The notes under the pieces are model-generated. The model did no database searches. It worked only from the letters and a program-made list of their open reading frames with translations, and was not told where the DNA came from. Shown one piece after another: positions 6,489 to 17,961 of a stretch of DNA of 33,146 nt. Every line of letters starts with the position of its first letter. The first letter of the stretch is position 1. The stretch lies in assembly GCA_007121115.1 (NCBI GenBank), contig SKMI01000164.1, positions 1 to 33,146 of the forward strand, in the 5' to 3' direction. The stretch is from Paracoccaceae bacterium. Its GTDB lineage: Bacteria > Pseudomonadota > Alphaproteobacteria > Rhodobacterales > Rhodobacteraceae. The translations under genes were made by a program, and so were the position numbers.

Positions 6489-8003
6489 ATGTGCGGTTTC
6501 GTCTGCCTCTGGAATATTGGCGACAGCGACCTTGCCCGAACCATGATCGACCGCATAGCCCATCGTGGTCCCGATGCGACCGAGGTCATACACGGTCGCA
6601 ATGCGCCGATCATCATGGCCCATGCGCGGCTGTCGATCATCGGCCCCGACGACGGGCGCCAGCCCATCTATCAGAACGAGGACCTGCTGGTCGCCAACGG
6701 CGAAATCTACAACCACGCCGATCTGCGCGCCATCCTGGGCGAAAGCGCCTTCGAGACCGCGAGCGACAGCGAGGCGATCCTGCACCTCTTCCGCTCGGGC
6801 GAATTGCGCTGGGTGGCGCGGCTGGACGGGATGTTCGCCTTCGTGCTGGCCACGCGCGAGCGCATCATCGCCGCGCGCGATCCGCTGGGCATCAAGCCGC
6901 TCTACATGGCGCGGATCGGCGACGGTCTGGCCTTTGCCTCGGAGTTGAAGGCGTTCGACGGGATCGAGACTGACTCGGTCGAGGCGATCCCTCCCGGCGG
7001 GCTGTTCGACAGCCGCGACGGGCCGCGGCGGTGGTATCGCACCCCCCACGGCGCCGCCGAGGCCGAGCCGGACATGGACATCGAGGCCACAGCCGCCGAG
7101 CTGCGGCTGGTGATGGAAGAAGCCGTTGCCAAATGGATGGTCGCGGATGTCGAGGTCGGCTCTTTCCTGTCGGGCGGGCTCGACAGTTCCATCATCGCGG
7201 CACTGGCCGCGCGCATGGCGCCGGGACGGCTGAAGACCTTTGCGGTGGGCGCCGGGGGCAGCGCCGATCTGATGGCCGCACGCAGGGTGGCTGCGCATAT
7301 CGGCAGCGATCATTTCGAGCACGCCTTCTCCGCCGAGGATGTGGCCGAGGTGCTGCCGCATGTGATCTATCACCTCGAATCGGCGGATGTGGATCTGGTG
7401 CGCAGCGCGGTGCCCACGCATTTCGCCGCGAAGCTGGCGCGGCAACACGTCAAGGCGGTGCTGACCGGCGAGGGCGCGGACGAACTGTTCGCCGGTTACA
7501 CCTATCACCACGACTACATCGACCACCCGCGCGAGCTGGCCGACGAACTGACCCGCTCGCTCAACGCCATGCACAACATCAACCTGCAGCGCGTGGACCG
7601 CATCACCATGGGCCAGAGCCTCGAAGCCCGCACGCCGTTCCTGGACCGGGACCTGATCGACTTTGCGCAGTCCATCCCGGCGACGCTGAAACTCTGCCGC
7701 ACCGATCCGAACGCGGCCGAAAGCACCGGGCCGACCACCGAGAAATGGATCCTGCGCAAGGCGGTGGCCGACCTGTTGCCCGCCGATCTGGTCTGGCGCA
7801 AGAAGGCGCAGTTCGACGAAGGCTCGGGCACCGTGGACATGCTGAAGGGCGCGCTGATGACGCTGGCGGGCAGCGATCAGCCGCTGGACCGTGCGGCCGA
7901 GGCGCGGCTTTACGAGGACATCCTGCGCCGCCACTACGTCACGCCCGGGCTGATTCTGGCGCAGGCGGGCAGTTGGACCTCGGACCGCGTCGCCGCAGGC
8001 TGA
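6489..8003 (+). CDS. Glutamine-dependent asparagine synthase, short form
   Basis: A 504-aa enzyme with an N-terminal class II glutamine amidotransferase domain and a C-terminal ATP-pyrophosphatase synthetase domain. The start ATG 6489 is fixed by the required MCGF: Cys2 is the nucleophile after Met removal. Glutamine-site segments RLSIIG (48-53) and NGEIYN (70-75) are present. The synthetase domain has the PPi loop SGGLDSS (228-234) and TGEGADELFAGY (326-337). Family members are more often 550-650 aa, so this is a compact form and may belong to the asparagine synthase-related group; aspartate amidation is likely but a different acceptor cannot be excluded. It stands alone between nadK and glyA. 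Confidence 0.85.
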   Translation: MCGFVCLWNIGDSDLARTMIDRIAHRGPDATEVIHGRNAPIIMAHARLSIIGPDDGRQPIYQNEDLLVANGEIYNHADLRAILGESAFETASDSEAILHLFRSGELRWVARLDGMFAFVLATRERIIAARDPLGIKPLYMARIGDGLAFASELKAFDGIETDSVEAIPPGGLFDSRDGPRRWYRTPHGAAEAEPDMDIEATAAELRLVMEEAVAKWMVADVEVGSFLSGGLDSSIIAALAARMAPGRLKTFAVGAGGSADLMAARRVAAHIGSDHFEHAFSAEDVAEVLPHVIYHLESADVDLVRSAVPTHFAAKLARQHVKAVLTGEGADELFAGYTYHHDYIDHPRELADELTRSLNAMHNINLQRVDRITMGQSLEARTPFLDRDLIDFAQSIPATLKLCRTDPNAAESTGPTTEKWILRKAVADLLPADLVWRKKAQFDEGSGTVDMLKGALMTLAGSDQPLDRAAEARLYEDILRRHYVTPGLILAQAGSWTSDRVAAG

Positions 8004-8086
8004 GCCGTCGGACATCTTGCGGTGCAGGGACCGCTGCAACAGCGCCGCAGAGCGCGGAACGGCCACGCTGCGTCGTTTTCGGTGCT

Positions 8087-8114
8087 TTGAGAACCCCGGC
8101 CGATGCGCTATGTG
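8087..8114 (+). promoter_or_regulatory. Candidate glyA promoter
   Basis: TTGAGA (8087-8092), 16-base spacer, TATGTG (8109-8114), about 60 bases upstream of glyA. Reasonable hexamers but slightly short spacing. Confidence 0.4.
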
Positions 8115-8132
8115 CACCGGCAAGAGCCAAGC

Positions 8133-8152
8133 GCGCCGGGGTCACCCGGCGC
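8133..8152 (+). promoter_or_regulatory. Hairpin in the glyA leader
   Basis: A perfect 8-bp stem, GCGCCGGG/CCCGGCGC, with a GTCA loop, ending 11 bases before the glyA Shine-Dalgarno sequence (AAGGAGAGAG, 8163-8172). It could be a translational or stability element. I see no larger riboswitch-like architecture in the 172-base gap. Confidence 0.5.
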
Positions 8153-8175
8153 CGCCCCTGCGCAAGGAGAGAGCC

Positions 8176-9471
8176 ATGAACATTACCCACCGCGATTCCG
8201 GTTTCTTCACCGAAGCGCTTGAGAGCCGCGACCCCGAGCTGTTCGCCGCTGTGCGCGGCGAGCTGGGCCGTCAGCGCGACGAGATCGAGCTGATCGCCTC
8301 GGAGAACATCGTCAGTCGCGCGGTGATGGAGGCGCAGGGCTCGGTGATGACCAACAAGTATGCCGAGGGCTATCCGGGGCGGCGCTACTACGGCGGCTGC
8401 CAGTTCGTGGATGTGGCCGAGGAACTGGCCATCGCCCGGGCCTGCGAACTGTTCGGCGTGGGGTTTGCGAATGTGCAGCCGAACTCGGGATCGCAGGCGA
8501 ATCAGGCGGTGTTCACCGCGTTGATGAAACCGGGCGACACCTTCCTGGCCATGGACCTGTCGGCGGGCGGGCACCTGACCCATGGCGCGCCAGTGAACCA
8601 GTCGGGCAAGTGGTTCAACGCGGTGCATTACGGCGTGCGCTCGCAGGATAGCCGGCTTGACTACGATCAGGTCGCGGCCCTGGCCGTCGAGCACAAGCCG
8701 AAGGTGATCATCGCCGGGGGCTCGGCCGTCCCGCGGGTGATTGATTTCGCCCGGTTCCGCGAGATTGCGGACAGCGTGGGCGCATACCTGATGGTGGACA
8801 TGGCGCATTTCGCCGGGCTGGTGGCGGCAGGGGTGCACCCCTCGCCCTTCCCGCACGCGCATGTGGCCACCACCACCACCCACAAGACCCTGCGCGGCCC
8901 GCGCGGCGGGCTGATCCTGACCGATGACGCGGAGCTGGCGAAGAAATTCAATTCGGCCATCTTCCCCGGCATCCAGGGCGGCCCGCTCATGCATGTGATC
9001 GCCGCCAAGGCCGTGGCCTTCGGCGAAGCACTGCGCCCCGAGTTCAAGGACTACGCGGGCCAGGTCATCCGCAACGCGCAGGCGCTGTCGGAACAGCTCA
9101 TGACCGGGGGGCTCGATATCGTGACGGGGGGCACCGACACGCATGTGCTGCTGGTGGACCTGCGCCCCAAGGGCGTGAAGGGCAACGCCACCGAAAAGGC
9201 GCTGGGCCGCGCGCATATCACCTGCAACAAGAACGGCATTCCGTTCGACCCGGAAAAGCCGATGGTGACCTCGGGCGTGCGGCTGGGCACCCCGGCGGGT
9301 ACCACGCGCGGCTTCGCCGAGACCGAGTTCCGCCAGATCGCAGACTGGATTACCGAGGTTGTGGACGGGCTGGCCGCCAATGGCGCCGACGACAACGGCG
9401 CGGTTGAGACAAAGGTCAAGGCCGAGGTGGCCGAGCTTTGCGCCCGCTTTCCGGTCTATCCCACGCTCTGA
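8176..9471 (+). CDS. glyA: Serine hydroxymethyltransferase
   Basis: A 431-aa PLP enzyme that interconverts serine and glycine while charging tetrahydrofolate with a one-carbon unit. The PLP-binding lysine is K237 in the family signature TTTTHKTLRGPRGG. Other conserved segments are ELIASENIVS (38-47), NKYAEGYPGRRYYGG (60-74) and QPNSGSQAN (101-109). ATG 8176 is fixed by the strong upstream AAGGAGAGAG. The gene stands alone; a hairpin lies just past its stop. Confidence 0.97.
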   Translation: MNITHRDSGFFTEALESRDPELFAAVRGELGRQRDEIELIASENIVSRAVMEAQGSVMTNKYAEGYPGRRYYGGCQFVDVAEELAIARACELFGVGFANVQPNSGSQANQAVFTALMKPGDTFLAMDLSAGGHLTHGAPVNQSGKWFNAVHYGVRSQDSRLDYDQVAALAVEHKPKVIIAGGSAVPRVIDFARFREIADSVGAYLMVDMAHFAGLVAAGVHPSPFPHAHVATTTTHKTLRGPRGGLILTDDAELAKKFNSAIFPGIQGGPLMHVIAAKAVAFGEALRPEFKDYAGQVIRNAQALSEQLMTGGLDIVTGGTDTHVLLVDLRPKGVKGNATEKALGRAHITCNKNGIPFDPEKPMVTSGVRLGTPAGTTRGFAETEFRQIADWITEVVDGLAANGADDNGAVETKVKAEVAELCARFPVYPTL

Positions 9472-9520
9472 CACCGGCGGGGCCGCTTCAGCCCTGCGCA
9501 CCACCGTCCCCACAAGACCC

Positions 9521-9541
9521 GCCCGCGCGTTTCGCGCGGGC
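9521..9541 (+). terminator. GC stem-loop after glyA
   Basis: A perfect 9-bp stem, GCCCGCGCG/CGCGCGGGC, with a TTT loop, 50 bases past the glyA stop. It has no T-run. Its right arm runs straight into the GGGCAGCGCCC repeat. Likely an RNA 3' end structure. Confidence 0.45.
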
Positions 9542-9548
9542 AGCGCCC
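9538..9548 (+). repeat. Intergenic palindrome GGGCAGCGCCC, copy 2
   Basis: Same 11-mer as at 97, 18018 and 22441 (inverted). It overlaps the right arm of the glyA 3' hairpin, so the two stems are mutually exclusive. The rest of the glyA-nfeD gap (9549-9720) shows nothing I can name. Confidence 0.6.
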
Positions 9549-9720
9549 ACAAGAATCAAAGGGACTGGGCGCGCGGGCTGGGTGGGCGCGGCCCGAGGGC
9601 GCTTTCCGACTGAATCCGGAAAATGCGTCATGCCCGGGCAATGGTCGCGCGGGACGCGGTAATCGGCTTCGCAATCCGTTTCCGGGGCACGCGCCAGCCC
9701 GCGCCCCGCCGCGGCCAATC

Positions 9721-10059
9721 TCAACGTGGCGGATCGTCCTCCTCTGATCCGGACCGGCGGCGGCGGTCGGTGGGGGGCAGCGAATCGCGTGAATCGAACT
9801 TGTTGATATCGGGCCGTGTGGCGCGGCGCCGCGCGTCCCAGCGCGACAGAGCCAGCCAGGCCACCAGACCGACAGCCGCCCAGATCAGCGCCTGGATCAC
9901 CAGCGGTAGCCCCGGCATCAGATAGACCACCAGCGCCGCCACCGCTGCCCCGATGGCAAAGCCCAGCGCCACATAGACGGTGGTCATGATCTCCACCACC
10001 AGGAATACTACGGCGATGATGCCCCAGAGGCTCCAGTCCGGCAGTCCCAGCAATCCCAT
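9721..10059 (-). CDS. NfeD-like short membrane protein
   Basis: A 112-aa protein with two or three hydrophobic segments (about 10-33, 36-49 and 52-70) and a charged, probably disordered tail rich in Arg and Asp. It corresponds to the membrane part of NfeD proteins and lacks the C-terminal OB-fold of longer ones. NfeD proteins are coupled genetically and physically to SPFH/stomatin proteins, and that is the arrangement here: the start lies 3 bases past the stop of the SPFH gene. Role presumed in membrane microdomain organisation. Family call is from membrane pattern and context. Confidence 0.75.
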   Translation of the reverse strand: MGLLGLPDWSLWGIIAVVFLVVEIMTTVYVALGFAIGAAVAALVVYLMPGLPLVIQALIWAAVGLVAWLALSRWDARRRATRPDINKFDSRDSLPPTDRRRRSGSEEDDPPR

Positions 10060-10062
10060 GGC

Positions 10063-10917
10063 TCAGATATCTTTCAGGATCGCCGCCGCCTCACGGAACG
10101 CGTTCGACGGCCCGCCCGGCAGCATGATCAGTTTCGCATTATCGGATTTCGACAGCCCCTCCAGCGCATCGACCTGCATGCGCGCGGTCTGGAAGGTCAG
10201 CGCCTCGCGCGCGTTATCGCCCTCGAGCGAGGCGGCGATCATGCGGTTGGCCTCGGCGTTCGCCTCGGCGATGGCGCGGATCGCATCGGCGCGGCGCTGG
10301 GCCTCGTACAGTTCGGCGTCGGCGTTCAACTCGGCGGCGCGGCGCAGGCCTTCGGCGCGCGTGATGGCGGCGCGGCGTTCGCGTTCGGCGGCCAGCACCT
10401 CGGCCATGGCCTTCTGCGTGGTCTCGTTCAGCTTCACATCGGTGATTTCCGAACGCGAAATGCTGATCCCGTAGGTCTGGCCCGCATCCTCCAACGCCTC
10501 TAGCAGCGCCACGTTCAGCGACCCGCGATCCGACTGCACCTGATCCAGTTCCACCTTGCCCAGTTCCGAACGCACCAGCGACTGCACCAGCCCGATCACC
10601 AGATCGTCGATGTTGTTCACGCGGAACACCGCCGCCTCGGGGTTCTGGATCCGGTAGACGACCAGAAGCTGACAGCCGTAGACCACGTTGTCAGCCGAAA
10701 CCACCTCGAGCGAAATATCGTTGAGCACCTGATCATTGACCGGCACCTTGGAGTGGACCCGGTCCAGGAACGGCACGATGATGTTCACGCCGGCATCCAG
10801 CGTGCGGCGATAGGCGCCCAGCCGGGTGACGACATAGTTTTCCGACTGCGGGACGATCTTGAGGCCCATCAGGACCACGATCACCAGCAAGACGACAAGG
10901 GCGAGAATCAGTTCCAT
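10063..10917 (-). CDS. SPFH/stomatin-like membrane protein (QmcA/paraslipin type)
   Basis: A 284-aa protein with one N-terminal membrane anchor (about 2-18), then a stomatin/band 7 domain (KIVPQSENYVVTRLGAYRRTLDAGVNIIVPF onward) and a long Ala/Glu/Arg-rich coiled-coil region (about 165-240). Such proteins oligomerise into rings or cages on the membrane and can modulate proteases such as FtsH; no partner is visible here apart from the NfeD-like protein. ATG 10917 is chosen because the anchor follows immediately; the longer reading to 10980 adds an unlike Arg/His-rich leader. It is followed 3 bases later by the NfeD-like gene, forming a two-gene operon. Confidence 0.88.
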   Translation of the reverse strand: MELILALVVLLVIVVLMGLKIVPQSENYVVTRLGAYRRTLDAGVNIIVPFLDRVHSKVPVNDQVLNDISLEVVSADNVVYGCQLLVVYRIQNPEAAVFRVNNIDDLVIGLVQSLVRSELGKVELDQVQSDRGSLNVALLEALEDAGQTYGISISRSEITDVKLNETTQKAMAEVLAAERERRAAITRAEGLRRAAELNADAELYEAQRRADAIRAIAEANAEANRMIAASLEGDNAREALTFQTARMQVDALEGLSKSDNAKLIMLPGGPSNAFREAAAILKDI

Positions 10918-11013
10918 CGAAGGAGTCCCGATATGAATGTGAGAGGCACGAAGGGTGCGCCATGCACCCCGTGAAAGCAATGCGCAATCGTAGCACGGAT
11001 TGACGGTAAAGCG

Positions 11014-11787
11014 TCAGCCCTTGAACGCATCCTTGCGGCGCCGGATCTCGGCGAAGACCTCCACATCCGGGGCGTCGGCCATGCCCACGGCGGCCTTCAG
11101 CTCGGGCAGATGCGCGCGCAGGAAGGGGTTGGTCGCGCGCTCCACGTCCAGCCGCACCACGGCCATGGGATCGCCCGCCGCGCGCATCGCCTCGAACCCG
11201 GCGATGCGTTGCTTCAACGCGGCGTTCTCGGGCTCGATGGTCAGGGCGAATCGTCCGTTCGATGCGGTGTAATCATGACCTGAGCACACGCGGGTGCTGC
11301 CCGCCATGGTATCGAGCCGCAGAAGGCTCATCCACATCTGCTCCGGCGTGCCCTCGAAGATCCGCCCGCAGCCCAGCGCCATCAGGCTGTCGCCGGTAAA
11401 GGCCAGATCGTCGCCGGGAAAGTGAAATGCGATGTGGTTGGCGCAATGCCCCGAAACATCCAGCACCGCGCAGGGTGCATTGCCCACCGCGATCCCCTGC
11501 CCCGGCGACACGGCCTCGTCCAGCGGCGGCAGCCGCTCGGCGTCCGCCGCCGCACCGACCACGCGCGCGCCCGTGGCTTCGCGCAGCGCCTCGACCCCGC
11601 CGACATGGTCGTTGTGGTGGTGGGTGATCAGGATCTGGTTCAGCGTCCAGCCGGCATCGTCAAGCGCGGCCTGCACCGCATCGGCGTCGGGGACATCGAT
11701 CACGGCGGTCTGGCCGGTGGCCTCGTCCCGGATCAGATAGGCATAGTTGTCCGACAGGCAGGGAACCGCACGCAACGTCAATGTCAT
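11014..11787 (-). CDS. gloB: Hydroxyacylglutathione hydrolase (glyoxalase II)
   Basis: A 257-aa metallo-beta-lactamase-fold hydrolase that cleaves S-lactoylglutathione to lactate and glutathione, the second step of methylglyoxal detoxification. The metal-binding motif THHHNDH is at 55-61. The other ligands are H114 (in SGHCANH), D133 (FTGDSLM) and H171 (CSGHDYT). CGRIFEGTPEQM (140-151) is characteristic of glyoxalase II. The C-terminal substrate domain is present (NPFLRAH, 220-226). ATG 11787 is preceded by GGAGAGAG, a good Shine-Dalgarno; the frame extends to 11850 without support. Divergent from the methyltransferase-like gene across 62 bases. Confidence 0.94.
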   Translation of the reverse strand: MTLTLRAVPCLSDNYAYLIRDEATGQTAVIDVPDADAVQAALDDAGWTLNQILITHHHNDHVGGVEALREATGARVVGAAADAERLPPLDEAVSPGQGIAVGNAPCAVLDVSGHCANHIAFHFPGDDLAFTGDSLMALGCGRIFEGTPEQMWMSLLRLDTMAGSTRVCSGHDYTASNGRFALTIEPENAALKQRIAGFEAMRAAGDPMAVVRLDVERATNPFLRAHLPELKAAVGMADAPDVEVFAEIRRRKDAFKG

Positions 11788-11849
11788 GGTCTCTCTCCAC
11801 GGATTCGGTTTATCCTGTGCCAGAGTGCGACAGCAGCGCCGGGGGATCA

Positions 11850-12623
11850 ATGCATCTCGACGTCACCGATCTGCGTGATTTCTATTATACCACCACGCTG
11901 GGACGCACCGCGCAGAAGGCCGTGCGCGACCAGATCACCACGCTTTGGGACGACACGCGGGGCCTGTGCGTGGCGGGCTATGGCTTCCCCGCGCCGATGC
12001 TGCGCCCGTTTCTGAAACCCGCCCGCCGCGTGGTCGCGCTGATGCCCGCGCCGCAGGGCGTGATGCACTGGCCCGCCGAGATGGACAACCATTCGGTGCT
12101 GGTCGAGGAAACGCAATGGCCGCTGGCCACCGACAGCGTGGACCGATTGCTGATCATGCACGGGCTGGAAAGCTCCGAGCGCCCGGCGGCGATCATGGAG
12201 GAATGCGCCCGCGTGCTGGCCCCGCGCGGCGAGGCGCTGTTCGTGCTGCCCAACCGTTCCGGGCTCTGGGCGCGGCGCGATGGCACGCCCTTTGCGCTGG
12301 GCCGTCCCTATTCGCTGTCGCAGATCACCGCGCTTCTGACCGCACACGGGTTCGAGGCGCTGGACCATGTGGCGGCCCTTTTCTTTCCACCACGCGAAAC
12401 GCCGTTCTGGCTGCGCTCGGCGATGGTGCTGGAACGCGCCGGACGGCGGCTGTCGCGCTACCATGCGGGCGGCGTGCTGCTGATCCGCGCACGGCTGGAC
12501 CGGCCGGCGCCGACCCGGCGGGGACTGCGCGATGCGGTCCACCGCCCGCTGCGGGTGCTGGACGGGGTCACCCAACCCGGCGGCGCGCGCCCGGCACTGC
12601 GCCGTGATCGCTCTGAACCGTGA
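11850..12623 (+). CDS. Class I SAM-dependent methyltransferase-like protein
   Basis: A 257-aa protein resembling a class I methyltransferase. Motif I is degenerate (GLCVAGYGFPAP, about 38-49). Later elements fit the fold: DSVDRLLIMHGLES (motif II region), and EECARVLAPRGEALFVLPNRSGLWARRDGTPFALGRPYS, like the post-motif strand and helix of methyltransferase type 11 domains. Its pairing with gloB is suggestive but the substrate is unknown. The start ATG 11850 follows a GGGGG tract and begins MHLDVTDLRDFYYT. The end is odd: the stop codon sits inside a 16-bp imperfect tandem duplication, and the last 30 or so residues are Arg/Pro-rich, so the C-terminus may recently have shifted. Confidence 0.75.
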   Translation: MHLDVTDLRDFYYTTTLGRTAQKAVRDQITTLWDDTRGLCVAGYGFPAPMLRPFLKPARRVVALMPAPQGVMHWPAEMDNHSVLVEETQWPLATDSVDRLLIMHGLESSERPAAIMEECARVLAPRGEALFVLPNRSGLWARRDGTPFALGRPYSLSQITALLTAHGFEALDHVAALFFPPRETPFWLRSAMVLERAGRRLSRYHAGGVLLIRARLDRPAPTRRGLRDAVHRPLRVLDGVTQPGGARPALRRDRSEP

Positions 12624-12642
12624 TCACTCCGAGCCATGATGG
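12602..12642 (+). repeat. 16-bp imperfect tandem repeat across a stop codon
   Basis: Unit 1 is 12602-12617, unit 2 is 12618-12633 (13 of 16 identical, both beginning CCGTGATC), and a partial third copy (CCATGATGG) is 12634-12642. The methyltransferase stop (12621-12623) is inside unit 2. Confidence 0.7.
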
Positions 12643-12803
12643 ACCGCGCCGCTAAACCCGGCGCCCGTCCCGCCGCGCATGGCGGAATTCAGCCACCGCG
12701 CTCACGGCAGAATGGGCGAATTGTCGCAGGGCGCGGGGGCGGTTCAGGCGCATCATTGCCGCGCCGCAGCATCAGCCGCCGCCGATATAGTCACAGCCAC
12801 CGC

Positions 12804-12809
12804 TTGACC
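12804..12809 (+). promoter_or_regulatory. Possible -35 element of the atp operon
   Basis: TTGACC stands out in the 359-base gap between the methyltransferase and atpH, but no convincing -10 hexamer lies 16-18 bases downstream. The gap also holds the inverted repeat GGATTG-N6-CAATCC (12899-12916). No coding content is seen there. Confidence 0.25.
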
Positions 12810-12982
12810 CTGCCGCGCAAGCGTGAAAAACGCGCTCACACGGCGGTGACCTTCACTGTTGCGGGCACGGGGAGGCTCTGCTAAACCCGCGCCGATTTGG
12901 ATTGCAGCGTCAATCCGCGCATTTCCGTCTCCGGCACCCCTGCGCGGGTCGCTCGGTGACCCCACAAACCGGAAGGCTGGAC

Positions 12983-13543
12983 GTGTCTGAACCCGCTTCG
13001 ATCTCTTCAGGCATAGCGACGCGCTATGCGACCGCCGTTTTCGAACTGGCCAAGGAAGACAACGCGCTCCCCACGCTGGAAAAGGATCTGGACACGCTGG
13101 ACGCCGCGCTCGAAGGCAGCGACGACCTGCGCGCGATGATCGCTTCGCCGGTCTACAGCCGCGCCGATCAGGCCCGCGCGGTCATCGCCGTGGCCGATGC
13201 GCTGGGACTGTCGCAGAACGTGCGCGGCGTGCTGGGGCTGATGGCCACCAAGCGCCGTCTGTTCACCCTGCCGCAGATGCTGACCGCCCTGCGCGCCCTC
13301 ATCGCCGAGGAAAAGGGCGAAGTGACCGCCGAAGTCACCGCCGCCATGGCGCTGGACGACGCACAGAAGGACGAACTGGTGCAGACGCTCAAGGCGCGCG
13401 TCGGCAAGGATGTGAAACTCAAGCTGGCCGTGGATGAAACCCTCATCGGCGGTCTTGTTGTCAAGGTGGGCTCGCGGATGATCGACACGTCGATCCGGTC
13501 GAAGCTCGCGGCTCTCCAGAATGCAATGAAAGAGGTCGGATAA
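12983..13543 (+). CDS. atpH: ATP synthase F1 delta subunit
   Basis: A 186-aa peripheral stalk protein that joins the F1 head to the b subunits; called OSCP in mitochondria. Recognisable parts are the N-terminal IATRYATAVFELA, LIAEEKGEVTAEVTAA, and the C-terminal LIGGLVVKVGSRMIDTSIRSKLAALQNAM signature. The start is GTG 12983 with GGAAGG 6 bases upstream; an ATG at 12902 would add 27 residues unlike the family. First gene of atpHAGDC; its stop TAA directly abuts the atpA ATG. Confidence 0.95.
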   Translation: MSEPASISSGIATRYATAVFELAKEDNALPTLEKDLDTLDAALEGSDDLRAMIASPVYSRADQARAVIAVADALGLSQNVRGVLGLMATKRRLFTLPQMLTALRALIAEEKGEVTAEVTAAMALDDAQKDELVQTLKARVGKDVKLKLAVDETLIGGLVVKVGSRMIDTSIRSKLAALQNAMKEVG

Positions 13544-15082
<1,539 letters not shown>

Positions 15083-15102
15083 GCCTCTGAGGGGAACGCA
15101 AG

Positions 15103-15972
15103 ATGCCAAGCCTCAAGGACCTGAAGAACCGGATCAATTCGGTCAAGTCGACCCGGAAGATCACCAAGGCCATGCAGATGGTCGCGGCGGCCAAGCTCCG
15201 CCGCGCCCAGGAAGCCGCCGAGAACGCACGCCCCTATGCCGAACGCATGGAGGCCGTGGTCAACGGGCTGGCGGCATCGGTGCAGGGGTCGGACACCGCG
15301 CCGCGCCTGCTGTCCGGCACCGGGAGCGAGCAGACGCACCTGCTGGTGGTGATGACCGCCGAGCGGGGGCTCTGCGGCGGCTTCAACTCATCCATCGTCA
15401 AGATCGCGCGTTACCGCGCCGAAAAGCTGATCGGCGAGGGCAAGACGGTCAAGATCCTGACCGTCGGCAAGAAGGGCCGCGAACAGTTGCGCCGCGATCT
15501 GGGCGATCACCTTATCGGCCATGTGGATCTGTCCGACGTGAAGCGCGTGAGCTATGACAACGCCCGCGCCATCGCCGAGGACGTGCTGGGCCGCTTCGCC
15601 GAGGGCGAGTTCGACGTGGCGACGATCTTCTACAACCGGTTCCAGTCGGTGATCAGCCAGATCCCCACGCCGCAGCAGATCATCCCCGCCCCGGTGCCCG
15701 AAGACGCCGAGGCCAGCACGCTCTATGATTACGAGCCGTCCGAGGAAGCGATCCTCGAGGACCTGCTGCCGCGGTCGGTGGCCACGCAGATATTTGCGGC
15801 GCTGCTGGAAAACGCAGCTTCGGAACAGGGCGCACGGATGAGCGCGATGGACAACGCCACCCGCAACGCGGGCGACATGATCGACAAGCTGACCATCGAA
15901 TACAACCGCTCGCGCCAGGCCGCGATCACCAAGGAACTCATCGAGATCATCTCGGGCGCCGAGGCGCTCTGA
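15103..15972 (+). CDS. atpG: ATP synthase F1 gamma subunit
   Basis: A 289-aa rotor shaft of F1. The N-terminal helix MPSLKDLKNRINSVKSTRKI and KAMQMVAAAKLRRAQ, and the C-terminal helix SAMDNATRNAGDMIDKL with RQAAITKELIEIISGAEAL, form the coiled coil inside the alpha-beta ring. A central Rossmann-like portion lies between. ATG 15103 is preceded by GAGGGG. It lies 20 bases after atpA and 18 before atpD in the same operon. Confidence 0.97.
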   Translation: MPSLKDLKNRINSVKSTRKITKAMQMVAAAKLRRAQEAAENARPYAERMEAVVNGLAASVQGSDTAPRLLSGTGSEQTHLLVVMTAERGLCGGFNSSIVKIARYRAEKLIGEGKTVKILTVGKKGREQLRRDLGDHLIGHVDLSDVKRVSYDNARAIAEDVLGRFAEGEFDVATIFYNRFQSVISQIPTPQQIIPAPVPEDAEASTLYDYEPSEEAILEDLLPRSVATQIFAALLENAASEQGARMSAMDNATRNAGDMIDKLTIEYNRSRQAAITKELIEIISGAEAL

Positions 15973-15990
15973 CGAAACCGGAGAAACGAC

Positions 15991-17418
<1,428 letters not shown>

Positions 17419-17431
17419 GGAGGGCGCCGCA

Positions 17432-17842
17432 ATGGCCGATACCCTGCAATTTGACCTGGTCTCGCCCGAACGCATGGTCGCATCGGTTGCGGCGCGGGCG
17501 GTGCGCATTCCGGGCGCCGAAGGCGACATGACCGCAATGCCCGGCCACACCCCCGCCCTGACCACCCTGCGCCCAGGCTTCGTGACGGTGGAAACCGATG
17601 GCGGCGAGGATCAGCGCTTCGTGGTCACCGGCGGCTTTGCCGAAGTCGGTGCCGAAAGCGTTTCGGTGCTCGCCGAAAAGGGCATGCCGGGGGCCGAGTT
17701 CACGCAGGAGGTCTATGCCGACATCCTGGCCGAGGCCCGCGCCAAGCTGGACGAAGCGCCGCAGGAACACATGGACATGCTGGCCAAACTGGTCGCCGAT
17801 CTGCAGGCGCTGGCCACCGAAAGCGGCCTGCGCCCGGACTGA
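17432..17842 (+). CDS. atpC: ATP synthase F1 epsilon subunit
   Basis: A 136-aa central stalk protein. The N-terminal beta sandwich is clear (LQFDLVSPERMVASVAARAVRIPGAEGDMTAMPGHTPALTTL), followed by a short two-helix C-terminal part (about 85-130) of the kind that can inhibit hydrolysis in some bacteria. ATG 17432 follows GGAGGG by 7 bases; the longer reading from 17378 overlaps atpD and is not supported. Last gene of the operon, with a terminator 25 bases after the stop. Confidence 0.95.
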   Translation: MADTLQFDLVSPERMVASVAARAVRIPGAEGDMTAMPGHTPALTTLRPGFVTVETDGGEDQRFVVTGGFAEVGAESVSVLAEKGMPGAEFTQEVYADILAEARAKLDEAPQEHMDMLAKLVADLQALATESGLRPD

Positions 17843-17867
17843 TCCGGCACCCATCCGACACTTGAGA

Positions 17868-17900
17868 ACGCCCGGCTCGCAATACGGCCGGGCGTATTTC
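17868..17900 (+). terminator. Intrinsic terminator of the atp operon
   Basis: A perfect 9-bp stem, ACGCCCGGC (17868-17876) and GCCGGGCGT (17887-17895), with a 10-base loop, followed by ATTTC. It sits 25 bases after the atpC stop. Confidence 0.7.
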
Positions 17901-17961
17901 ATGGGCCCGCCGCCTGGCCGCGCGCAAGGCCCACCTGGCCGTCTCGCCGTCCCCCAATCTT

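Noticed and set aside
6348..8123. 591-codon antisense frame over asnB
   Set aside because: The opposite strand has all asparagine synthase motifs with fixed MCGF start.
8004..8175. Glycine or SAM riboswitch before glyA
   Set aside because: Only one simple hairpin is visible; I could not find the paired aptamer core or conserved bases of those classes.
12636..12884. 82-codon frame upstream of atpH
   Set aside because: Arg/Gly-rich, no Shine-Dalgarno sequence and no recognisable motif; treated as intergenic.
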